This document shows positions 55,207-64,000 of a stretch of DNA of 64,000 nucleotides, in pieces (the stretch's first letter is position 1; each line of letters opens with the position of its first letter). Origin of the DNA: Alliaria petiolata (lineage: Eukaryota > Streptophyta > Magnoliopsida > Brassicales > Brassicaceae); assembly GCA_020283515.1 (NCBI GenBank), contig JAHZTW010000003.1:63301476-63365475 (forward strand), in the 5' to 3' direction. The notes beneath the pieces were generated by a model. It was given only the letters and a program-made list of their open reading frames with translations. It searched no databases and was not told the origin of the DNA. The position numbers and the translations under genes are program-made.

Positions 55207-55669
55207 TGTAGCATCCGCGACCAGAAATCCCGAGTATGGTCGTGCGGGTCATGGGATGGCCATTGTATATACGTTCTGATTCGAGTGAGGTTAACTGTGT
55301 TCGTGTAAGTATGTTGTACAGTAACTGATAGAATCATGGACAGGACTGGACGACCTGACCCTTATCCGGGAAGACCCGTTCTGAAGATCTTGATGGAGCG
55401 AGCTGATCCAGACGTCCATTCACCAAAAGGAAAGCATTTCACTCGACCAAACAACCAATATAAACACTTTAGTCGAGTAAGATCATACATAGTTCGGACT
55501 GGATCAAGAGATGGTCGTGGCAGTCTTATTCTTGACCATGGAGAGCTGGTTCGTCCGCCAGAGCAGTCCAAAACGTTCAACTCATTTCTTAAGGAGCTTA
55601 ATGCCGATTATTACAAATGGGCTGTGACCATTTGTACTCTTTTTCCTCATCCTTGGTTTTGTCCCAATG
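55207..55669 (+). mobile_element. Probable LTR-element edge replacing the 3' end of F-box C
   Basis: The sequence starts TGTAGCATCCGCGACCAG directly at the break in F-box homology and is GC-richer than its surroundings. A plus frame from 55336 (MDRTGRPDPYPGRPVLKIL and on) continues into the N run and has no domain I recognise. It may be LTR or leader of the gypsy material beyond the gap. Confidence 0.35.
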
Positions 55670-56427
55670 NNNNNNNNNNNNNNNNNNNNNNNNNNNNNNN
55701 NNNNNNNNNNNNNNNNNNNNNNNNNNNNNNNNNNNNNNNNNNNNNNNNNNNNNNNNNNNNNNNNNNNNNNNNNNNNNNNNNNNNNNNNNNNNNNNNNNNN
55801 NNNNNNNNNNNNNNNNNNNNNNNNNNNNNNNNNNNNNNNNNNNNNNNNNNNNNNNNNNNNNNNNNNNNNNNNNNNNNNNNNNNNNNNNNNNNNNNNNNNN
55901 NNNNNNNNNNNNNNNNNNNNNNNNNNNNNNNNNNNNNNNNNNNNNNNNNNNNNNNNNNNNNNNNNNNNNNNNNNNNNNNNNNNNNNNNNNNNNNNNNNNN
56001 NNNNNNNNNNNNNNNNNNNNNNNNNNNNNNNNNNNNNNNNNNNNNNNNNNNNNNNNNNNNNNNNNNNNNNNNNNNNNNNNNNNNNNNNNNNNNNNNNNNN
56101 NNNNNNNNNNNNNNNNNNNNNNNNNNNNNNNNNNNNNNNNNNNNNNNNNNNNNNNNNNNNNNNNNNNNNNNNNNNNNNNNNNNNNNNNNNNNNNNNNNNN
56201 NNNNNNNNNNNNNNNNNNNNNNNNNNNNNNNNNNNNNNNNNNNNNNNNNNNNNNNNNNNNNNNNNNNNNNNNNNNNNNNNNNNNNNNNNNNNNNNNNNNN
56301 NNNNNNNNNNNNNNNNNNNNNNNNNNNNNNNNNNNNNNNNNNNNNNNNNNNNNNNNNNNNNNNNNNNNNNNNNNNNNNNNNNNNNNNNNNNNNNNNNNNN
56401 NNNNNNNNNNNNNNNNNNNNNNNNNNN
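55670..56427. other. Assembly gap, 758 N
   Basis: Undetermined bases. Long readings spanning it are artefacts of translating N. Confidence 1.
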
Positions 56428-56890
56428 GTGTGATCACCATAAAATCAGTGAGCAAAACACGTGTGTGGGTGAGGCAATAAACACTTGAGAGAAAGAGAGT
56501 TTTCTTAATCGTTTGTTAAGTAATTGCAGAAACAAGATGTTTGAACTACTAAGGATGAATAACCAGGAGCAGAATCCACAACAAGAAGTTCTTTATTCAT
56601 CCTTGATGAGAGAGAGACGCCAGCCTTTAGTAAATAAAACATATCGGTTTCTAACAAGAGTGGTTATCTGCAGAGAGAGCCACAACCAAGGAGACCACTA
56701 GAGAGGCCAAAAGGGAGAAGCAGAGAACGACCTAAACCAGCCAGAGATGATGCAAATAATGACTACTACAACCATGATGATCAAAGAAGTTCTAGGCAAG
56801 CTAGATTGGATCAGGAGCGGTTGAGTAGAGAAAAACTTCTCAATGATATGGGTTCCATTAGTAACTAAAGAGCATAATCCATCCAAGGGT
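56428..56890 (+). pseudogene. Gag-like charged fragment of unidentified retroelement
   Basis: A plus reading at about 56675-56866 (EPQPRRPLERPKGRSRERPK, ...DDANNDYYNHDDQRSSRQAR, LDQERLSREKLLNDMG) is Arg/Asp-rich like the N-terminal gag region of some plant gypsy elements. The 16-base GGGTTCCATTAGTAAC occurs at 56849 and again at 56887. I cannot assign the family. Confidence 0.35.
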
Positions 56891-58563
56891 TCCATTAGTA
56901 ACTGTGTCTGTGAGAGATGGACGGTACCGTGGCTAAGGCCGAGTGAAAATGGTCGAGCCGAGTAAAAATGGGATTTTTCATCGAGAATTCGACTAAGTGT
57001 CGAGATGGGCCATGGGCCGTGTGTTTAGTCGACAAAAAGTGGATTATAGCCGAGCGGTTTGAGTTTTGGTCGAGCGATGTGGGACATGTTCGAGGCAAAT
57101 TTAAATCAGACCGGTTATGTTTGAAGGAAAACCGAACCGAGTCGACTATAACCGGGGTGCTAGGTTTTATCGAGTATATAAGCTGATTTTCGTGATTTTT
57201 CTCGGGCAGCCGCATAAATAGATTGAGAGAGAGAGTTTGGCCGAGAGATTTTCGAGAAAAACCTGAGTGTTCCGCGAGATAGTCGAGGGCGATTGACCGT
57301 AGCCGAGGGAAATCCGACTGTGGCTGAGGGATTATCCGACTGATCTGACTGCTACCATGGAATCGTTCGATCCGTGCTGTTTCTGCGGATTCTGTCCGAG
57401 CTGTTCGTGCGATTTGGAGTTTTGCCGAGAGAGGGATCGAGTATCCGAGGATTGTCCGAGCGGATTGTGGAATATCCGAGAGCACTTCGAATTCGTCCGA
57501 GAGCGCTTCGAATCCGTCCGAGTGATTTCGGTAAGCGTTCGGATATTTCGATTTTGTGCTGGGTTTCGGTCGAATATCATTCGACTAATCTGTCTGTTGT
57601 GGCCTGTTTCCGAGTGAATACAGAAGCCTGTTCGAGGAAAAGTGAGCGGTTGGAAAGATAGCCGAGAGGAGATTGGATCTCACGAGTGTAGCCGTAGCGA
57701 TAGCCGGGGGGACGCGGCTGTGTTTGACTAGCACCGAATCTGTTCGAGTAATCACCGAATTGCATCCGACTGAAACGTTTGCCTTGTGTCTAAGGTGAGC
57801 GCGGGACTGTAGCTGGTAGCTAGAACCGTAGGAATGCTAGGTTATCTGATTTTCATTGATTGCTTGTGTAAGTTAGTGTTTATGCTTAGCAAGATCAATG
57901 TGTTCTGTGATTGTGATTGGTATTGGATGCCGTGGTTTATATGTGGTGTCTAACTAGCTGTGTGAATGTCCGGATCGAGTTGCTAGCTCAAGGGGATGTG
58001 TGATTCTCGCTTGGAGTATAATCGAGGCCGTGACGAAATTCACAACTGGTTGAGATGATCATAGAACCGTGATTTTGTGCTTGCTTGCTAAGTAATAATG
58101 TGAATTGTTTAACTGTTGTATGATTGCGTTTCTGTTATTGGCGGTGGTACGGGATGACCGTACTCAATAAGCATTTATGGTAATGCTTATGCCTCTCTTT
58201 TGTGTTGAGTGTGCAGGTAAGGAAATTATCCGGGACGTTTAGTCTTGAAGGCGGACTTGAAGGCAGTGAAGAAAGAGTGGATTAGAACAGGGTTTTAGAG
58301 GTTTATTTATCATGAGTTATTCTGGACATTGGCTTTGTTTCTGTTTATGACTTAGATCGAATTTGGCTAAGTTAGTTTTCTGTTTAAGAACCTATGTTAT
58401 ACGTTTGGAATTGGATTAATTATGCAATGAGAATGAATGTTTCATGAATCGAATCTAATGTTTAAGTTTAAGAAAAATCTGAAAATATGCTAAGTATGAA
58501 ATCTGGCTAGAGTTAGACTCGGGACGACCGGCCCGGATAGGATTATCGGGTTGTGTCGTCACA
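56891..58563 (+). mobile_element. Putative 5' LTR of the chromovirus-type gypsy element
   Basis: The right end is fixed by the PBS at 58566 (…GTCGTCACA then AG and the PBS). The left end is an estimate. The upstream half (56930-57780) is studded with CCGAG/TCCGA words (more than 20). I see no gene; frames at 56895-57765 reflect the repeat words. Confidence 0.45.
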
Positions 58564-58565
58564 AG

Positions 58566-58577
58566 TGGTATCAGAGC
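58566..58577 (+). other. Primer-binding site (initiator Met tRNA)
   Basis: TGGTATCAGAGC is the standard iMet PBS of plant gypsy and copia elements, two bases after the LTR end. Confidence 0.93.
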
Positions 58578-58725
58578 ATGGTCGATTCTAGGATAGTTCA
58601 TTTGCATAGTTAGGGTTAGAAACATCCACCTTTCACTGCCGAGTCTCGCGGTCTGTTGTTTCTGTGGAGTTTGGAACTCTTGTATGGTGTTAGCTTCGGG
58701 CTAACCGGTTCTGATTTTCTTACAG

Positions 58726-59975
58726 ATGGCTCCGAGAAGGACTTGGGCTGCAAGGTTAAATGGTGCTGTGAACTCGGGGAGTTCTGGAACTGAGAATGGG
58801 GTTTAGAACCGGCAGGAGATTGAGGCTGCGGCTGCTGCGAACGCTTTGCGAATGTGGCTGCGGGTGGATTGGCAAACGTGGCTGGGAATGCTGCGGGTGC
58901 TGTTCCGGATAGGCTAGAGGCCGTGCTGGGTTTGTTAGCTCAGGTGTTGGAGCGTTTACCGGTGGTTGCGCCTGTACCGCCAGTGGTACCGGCCGTGGCA
59001 CCACCAGTGGTTGTACCGAACGTTGGGAACGTGGCTGTTGAGGAAGCGGATCAGATCGTGGTGATTCCGTCTTACCTCAAGGTTCTGGATCATATGGCGA
59101 GGTTGGGAACCAAGTTCTTTGCTGGAGGAACTGCGCCTATCGAGGCTGATGAGTGGAGGATGAGGCTTGAGAGGAACCTCGAGTCTATCCGATGTCCTGA
59201 GGGGTATAAGAGGGACATAGATGTGCACTACCTGGAGGGTACTGCGCACACCTGGTGGAAAAGCACCACGGGACGTTTGGTAAATCCGAACTGTTCGTAT
59301 GAGACGTTTTCTGCGATGTTCCAAAGTAAGTACTTCCCGCAGGAAGCTTACAATCAGGTGGAGGCTGAATTTATGTATCTGCGCCAAGGGACCAAGACGG
59401 TTTGGCAGTATGAGACTGAGTTTAACTTGTTACGCAAGTATGTGGGACGTGACCATGATACTGAGGAGAAGCTGATCTGAAGGTTCATGAGCGGACTAAG
59501 GGTTGAGCTGCGTAATGGGTGTCTGGTGCGTGACTATGCAACGGTCACAGATCTTGTGGAGAAAGCGGCTTTGTTGGAGTCTGGACAAGCGGAGGAGGCT
59601 TTGTCTAAGGCCGGTACTGTGGCCAAGAGTGGTCAAGCGTCTGGTGGACAGAACCGCAAATTTGGAAAGATTGTTCCGGCTAAGTCGAGTGGGTACCGCA
59701 GCGTGTGTGGATCTTGTGGAAAGGTGCATGTTGGTGTGTGTAGGCGTGCATCTGGAGCTTGTCATCGTTGTGGTAGCTTGGAGCGTAGGGTTCATGATTG
59801 TCCTGAGCCAGACTCGAGGTTGGTGAGAGTGTCGGATGGTGTTAGCGGGTATGTGGTGTGTTTCGGCTGCGGGGAGCCGGGACATTACAAGCGTGACTGT
59901 CCGAAGTCGGGAGCGGCCGGGCAAGCGGCTACTCAGCCTAAGCGTGCAGGAGATGCACTGGCGGCACCGGCTTAG
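58726..59975 (+). pseudogene. gag: Gag of the chromovirus-type gypsy element
   Basis: The ATG at 58726 opens MAPRRTWAARLNGAVNS, then a TAG at 58804 and a frame shift before 58854. The gag core follows (HYLEGTAHTWWKSTTGRLVN, FQSKYFPQEAYNQVEAEF, TVWQYETEFNLLRKYV). A TGA at 59478 replaces Arg in LIRRFM. The C-terminal part holds a CCHC knuckle CFGCGEPGHYKRDC (about 59862-59903) preceded by two Cys pairs. Gag forms the particle and binds the RNA; this copy cannot be translated whole. Confidence 0.9.
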
Positions 59976-60130
59976 AGGCAGGCCATCATGCCAAGGGTGT
60001 ATACCGCGACCGTGGAAGGGACTGGAGATCCGACCACTTCTTGACCGATCACTGGTAAGTTTTAGTACTTACGTTTTTCTGAGTTTGTCTATGTCTGCGT
60101 GTTCTGTTAAGTGTCTTAGCATTCTAAGGA

Positions 60131-60760
60131 TTGAATGTAGGGATCTTATTAATGGGTGAGGTGGAAACCCATGTTCTGTTCGACTTCGGAGCGAGTCACT
60201 GTTTTGTTAACCCAGGGATGATTGGGAAAGGAGGATTCCAGAAGGAACCCGGGGAAGAGTTTGGACTAGTGAGGGCGGCGGGAGGCCAAGTGATGTACTC
60301 ACTAGGGACTGTTCGGAATGTTGCGGTCTGGATTGGCAAAGTTAATATGCCAGCAGACTTAGGGGGTGTTATTGGTTCTTGTATTTTAATGGATTTAGAA
60401 ATCCAAACCAAATCCAGCGTTATTGGTTCTATGATTTTAAAATCCATATTGAAATCCATTGTTATTGGTTTTATGATTTTAAAATCTATATTGAAATCCA
60501 GTGTTATTGGTTCTATGATTTTAAAATTCAAGTATTATAAAGACTTGATTTTTTTATTGGATTTGAATGGATTTATAAGTGTTTTCATGAGTAAAATACA
60601 AATATCCAAATACTTGATTTAACCTTGGTATTTGATTGGATTTGAGTATTTTTTAAATCCAAAGAAGTTTTCCAAATCCATTAAAATATAAGAACCAATA
60701 ACCCCTCCTTAGTGATTTGGGAGGTTAAGTCTTACGATGTCATCCTCGGAATGGATTGGC
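60131..60760 (+). pseudogene. Gypsy protease domain, interrupted by a MITE
   Basis: 60170-60220 reads VLFDFGASHCFVNP, in which the catalytic D-S-G is changed to D-F-G. The domain continues to NMPADL, is broken by a MITE at 60362, and resumes at 60709 with VIWEVKSYDVILGMDWLGKH. Removing the MITE and one TTA gives an uninterrupted reading. Confidence 0.88.
60362..60708. mobile_element. PIF/Harbinger-type MITE, 347 bp
   Basis: The ends GGGGGTGTTATTGGTTCTTG and CAATAACCCCTCC are inverted repeats extending imperfectly about 30 bp. TTA flanks both sides (60359-60361, 60709-60711). Inside, a unit TATTGGTTCTATGATTTTAA with AAATCCATATTGAAATCCA is repeated about three times. Confidence 0.93.
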
Positions 60761-62500
60761 TCGGTAAGCATAAGGCGCATCTGGATTGTCACCGAGGCAG
60801 GGTGAAGTTCGAGAAGGATGGACAAGTTCTGGTTTATCAAGGGGTTAGACCGACTTCTGGTAGCTTGGTAGTGTTGACAATACAAGCGGAGAAAATGTTA
60901 GAGAAAGGGTGTGAAGCATATCTGGCGATGATATCTTCTATTGAGGTTGGACCAGACGTGGAGTTAAGAGACATTCCAGTGGTACAAGAGTTTGAGGAAG
61001 TGTTCCAAGCTTTGTCCGGGATGCCACCGGCTCGTTCAGATCCGTTCACGATTGAACTTGAGCCGGGAACCGCGCCAGTGTCTAAGGCACCGTACCGAAT
61101 GGCTCTGGCCGATCTTCTGGATAAGGGATTTGTAAGGCCAAGCAGTTCACCATGGGGTGCACCTGTTCTATTCGTAAAGAAGAAGGATGGAAGCTTCCGG
61201 CTTTGCATCGATTACCGAGGGTTGAACCGTGTTACTGTGAAGAACAAGTATCCACTTCCAAGGATAGATGAGTTGTTGGACCAGCTTAGGGGTGCTACTT
61301 GGTTCTCGAAGATTGATTTGGCTTCTGGGTACCATCAAATAGATGAACCAGACGTTCAGAAGACTGCCTTTCGGACAAGGTATGGTCATTTCGTTGTGGT
61401 CATGCCGTTTGGTTTGACGAATGTGCCAGCTGCATTCATGAAGTTGATGAATGGCGTGTTTAGAGAGTACTTGGATGAGTTTGTGATTATTTTCATAGAC
61501 GATATCTTGGTGTACTCGAAGAATCCGAAAGAGCATGAGAAGCATTTGAGGATTGTTCTGGAGAAGTTGTGAGAGCATAAGTTGTTTGCCAAGCTAAGCA
61601 AGTGTAGCTTTTGGCAACGGCACATTGGGTTCTTGGGTCACATTGTTTCGGACAAGGGAGTGTCCGTGGATCCTGAAAAGATCAAGGCCATTGCAGATTG
61701 GCCGAGACCGGAGAATGCCACGGAAATAAGAAGTTTTCTGGGATTGGCTGGCTACTACCGGCGTTTTGTTAAAGGCTTTGCAAGTATGGCTCAGCCGATG
61801 ACACGCTTGACTGGGAAGGAAATTGAGTTCGTATGGACAGCCGAGTGTGAGGATTGTTTCTCGAAGTTGAAAGGAATGCTTACAAGTGCATCGGTGTTGG
61901 CTCTACCTGAGCCGGATGAACCGTATGCAGTATACACAGATGCTTCTGGGAAAGGACTAGGTTGTGTCCTAATGCAGCATGGGAATGTGATTGCATATGC
62001 ATCAAGGCAACTAAGGAAGCATGAGGCGAATTATCCTACGCATGACTTGGAGATGGCGGCTGTAGTCTTTGCATTAAAGATATGGCGACCTTACTTGTAT
62101 GGTGGGAAGGTTCAAGTGTTTACTGATCATAAGAGTTTGAAGTACATCTTCACTCAACCTGAGCTGAATCTGAGGCAACGTAGATGGATGGAGTTAGTCG
62201 CTGACTACGACCTGGAGATAGCCTATCATCCGGGAAAGGCTAATCTTGTTGCTGATGCATTGAGCCGGAGAAGGGCTAGTGTATCGTCTGCTAAGGACGT
62301 GGAAGGAGTTGTGAATCTCCTAAGCACGTTAAGACCGAACGTTCTGACTGAGGATACGGAACCGTTGGGTTTGGGAGCTGCGGATCAGGCTGAATTGTTA
62401 ACAAGGATCCGGTTAGCTCAAGAAGAGGACGAGAATTTGAATAAGATGTCACAAGGTGCCAGATCGAGTATCAAACTTCACACAATGGGACGATTGTGTT
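60712..62500 (+). pseudogene. pol: Gypsy reverse transcriptase and RNase H
   Basis: RT motifs are in order: WGAPVLFVKKKDGSFRLCID, YPLPRIDELLDQLRGATWFS, FGLTNVPAAF, and the catalytic FIDD (61492-61503, usual form Y/F-x-D-D). About 10 residues are missing after PYRMA. A TGA at 61570 interrupts EKL-[R]-EHKLFAKLSKCSFW. RNase H follows (YTDASGKGLGCVLMQ, HDLEMAAVVFALKIWRPYLY, TDHKSLKYIFTQ) and ends at HPGKANLVADALSRRR. The frame is lost near 62480. Sequence type is close to the Tekay/Del chromovirus group. Confidence 0.93.
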
Positions 62501-63664
62501 GAATGGCCAAGTATGTGTTCCTAACGTGAAAGAGTTAAAGGAAGAGATCCTAAAGGAAGCACATCAGTCAAGATTTTCTGTTCATCCGGGAACGACCAAG
62601 ATGTACCGCGATCTGAAAAGGTACTACCATTATGTCGGGATAAAGCGGGACGTGTCCAAGTGAGTGGCTATTTGTCCGACGTGCCAGTTGGTTAAGGCAG
62701 AGAACCAGTTTCCGAGTGGTTTGTTGCAAAAATTACCAATGCTGGAATGGAAATGGGATATGATCACAATAGACTTTGTGTTGGGTTTACCGAAGACTAA
62801 GAATAAGCATGACACGATTTGGGTCATTGTGGATCGACTGACCAAGTCTGCTCATTTCTTACCGATGAAAAAGACGGATGGAGTAGCTAAGCTGGTGGAG
62901 TTGTATGTCGATGAGATCGTGAAACTTCATGGCGTGCCAGTGAGTATTGTGTCTGATCGTGATCCGAAGTTTACTTCACGATTCTGGAAAGAGTTTCAGG
63001 AGGAGTTTGGGACGAAGGTACACATGAGTACTGCGTTTCATCCGCAAACGGATGGTCAGTCTGAGAGGACCATCAGGACGTTAGAAGACATGCTGAGAGC
63101 GTGTGTACTAGACTGGGGTGGTAACTGGGATAGGCATCTACCGTTGGCTGAGTTCGTGTATAACAACAGCTACCAAAGGAGCATCGATATGTCTCCATAT
63201 GAGGCGTTGTATGGACGGCCGTGCAGAACACCGTTGTGTTGGACCCAAGTGGGGGAGCGGAGTGAGTTAGGACCCGCGATAGTCGAGGAGACTACTGAAA
63301 AGATTCGGTTTCTAAAAGTTAAGCTGAAAGAAGCTCAAGACCGGCAAAAAAGTTATGCCGATAAGCGCCATAAGGACTTAGAGTTCAGTGTGGGCGATCT
63401 TGTTTATCTGAAGGCTATGACTTTTGAAGAGAAAAGCCGAGCAATGTTTGATGCTAAGTTGAGTCTGAGGTACATGGGGTCGTACCGGATTCTGGAAAGG
63501 ATTGGGGCAGTGGCGTATAAGTTGGACTTACCGCCGGAAATGAGTGCTTACCACAATGTGTTTCACGTGTCGCATCTGAGGAAGCACATAACCGAACGTG
63601 AGAATGTTATACCGGAACCACCTCCGGAGCTGCAAGAGGATCTGACCGTGGAAGGTAGACTGAT
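62501..63664 (+). pseudogene. Gypsy integrase, C-terminus cut by another element
   Basis: The HHCC zinc domain reads HPGTTKMYRDLKRYYHYVG and CPTCQLVKAEN, with TGG to TGA at 62661. The DDE core is recognisable: ITIDFVLGL, VSDRDPKFTS and GQSERTIRTLEDML. A GPY/F-type module follows (LRYMGSYRILERIGAVAYKL, HNVFHVSHLRKHI). The reading ends at EGRLIDS, where the Athila-like LTR begins at 63665; the chromodomain expected after this point and the 3' LTR are not in the window. Confidence 0.92.
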
Positions 63665-64000
63665 TGATAGTAGGATTTTTCCACTTCAATTAATCTCTAC
63701 TACTCATGTCATTGTAGTATTTGAGATGTCAATCCATAGGGGTTAAGATTAACAACACTAGGAATACATGAAACTATTTAATCTAAGCCAAATTCGAAGT
63801 TTAGGAGTGACAATGAACTATTAGAAGCAAGCTACTAGCTAAGGAAGACACTAAAATACTAATTATATGAGCTAAGGCCTTAATTTTAACTAATTAAGCA
63901 CTAATCAAGAGATTAACTATTAATCAAGATTATTAATTGACTACAAACGAAACCTAGGGATGGAATCATTGATTTGGGAAACTAAATGGACAATCTTGCA
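63665..64000 (-). mobile_element. 3' LTR end of a second Athila-like element
   Basis: From TGATAGTAGGATTTTT at 63665 the sequence aligns with the LTR end at 5353 (TGAAACAAGACTTTTT), and from 63711 on it follows 5405-5690 closely (for example AAACGAAACCTAGGGATGGA, GAATCATTGATTTGGGAAA). In this orientation it is the 3' LTR of a minus-strand element whose body lies beyond the window. Confidence 0.85.

Noticed and set aside
55336..55669. 110-residue open frame before the gap as a host gene
   Set aside because: No domain recognised, GC-rich sequence begins at the break in F-box homology, and it is probably retroelement leader; kept only as an uncertain element edge.
55336..56488. Long open frames (270-365 residues) across the gap
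   Set aside because: Most of the reading is translated N.

Overview
This is nuclear DNA from a flowering plant, almost certainly a Brassicaceae close to Arabidopsis. The evidence is Athila-type LTRs, Helitrons with the Arabidopsis-style 3' hairpin plus CTAG end, VANDAL-like MULE remnants, a cluster of F-box/FBA genes, and a small cysteine-rich defensin-like gene. I cannot name the species. Most of the window is nested transposable elements. There is one 758-bp run of N (55670-56427) and one single-N join at 6616 flanked by an exact duplicate.

Layout. 1-7288: a minus-strand Athila-like Ty3/gypsy element carrying only gag and protease, with 5' LTR, PBS, PPT and a partial 3' LTR. 7289-8190: a LINE RNase H fragment split by a small insertion. 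8954-12714: a Helitron carrying a DUF599 exon. 12715-16331: a second Helitron region carrying degraded exons of pyruvate dehydrogenase E1-alpha and a 503-bp solo LTR. 16332-18200: gypsy debris with a Harbinger MITE. 18589-25302: a reverse Helitron, a VANDAL-like element holding a 766-bp hAT MITE and a dense CAGAYTTAT motif array, a kinesin-14 fragment, a plus-strand Helitron built of internal repeats, and a two-exon defensin-like gene whose stop codon lies inside the Helitron end. 26215-27990: a second VANDAL-like element with a CGGCTGASTTA array. 28195-31990: an F-box-associated fragment abutting a LINE. 32449-38619: a large Helitron carrying a decayed hAT transposase gene.

39725-55206 is an F-box cluster. 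Copy A (46357) is a pseudogene whose promoter is split by nested Helitrons, a MITE and a VANDAL-like MULE with a perfect 10-bp target duplication. Copy B (48757-50037) is intact. Copy C (54055) is a pseudogene. An ABCB transporter fragment and a tandemly duplicated Helitron-like repeat lie between B and C. From about 56890 to 63664 there is a chromovirus-type gypsy element (LTR, PBS, gag, protease, RT, RNase H, integrase) broken by nonsense changes and by a Harbinger MITE. It is cut at 63665 by the 3' LTR of another Athila-like element that runs off the window.

Only two host genes look potentially functional: the F-box gene B and the defensin-like gene. The most interesting signal is that three VANDAL-like elements each carry their own array of a different short motif. 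This resembles the family-specific anti-silencing (VANC) target arrays known for VANDALs. One of the three matches the VANDAL21 motif; the other two I do not recognise.
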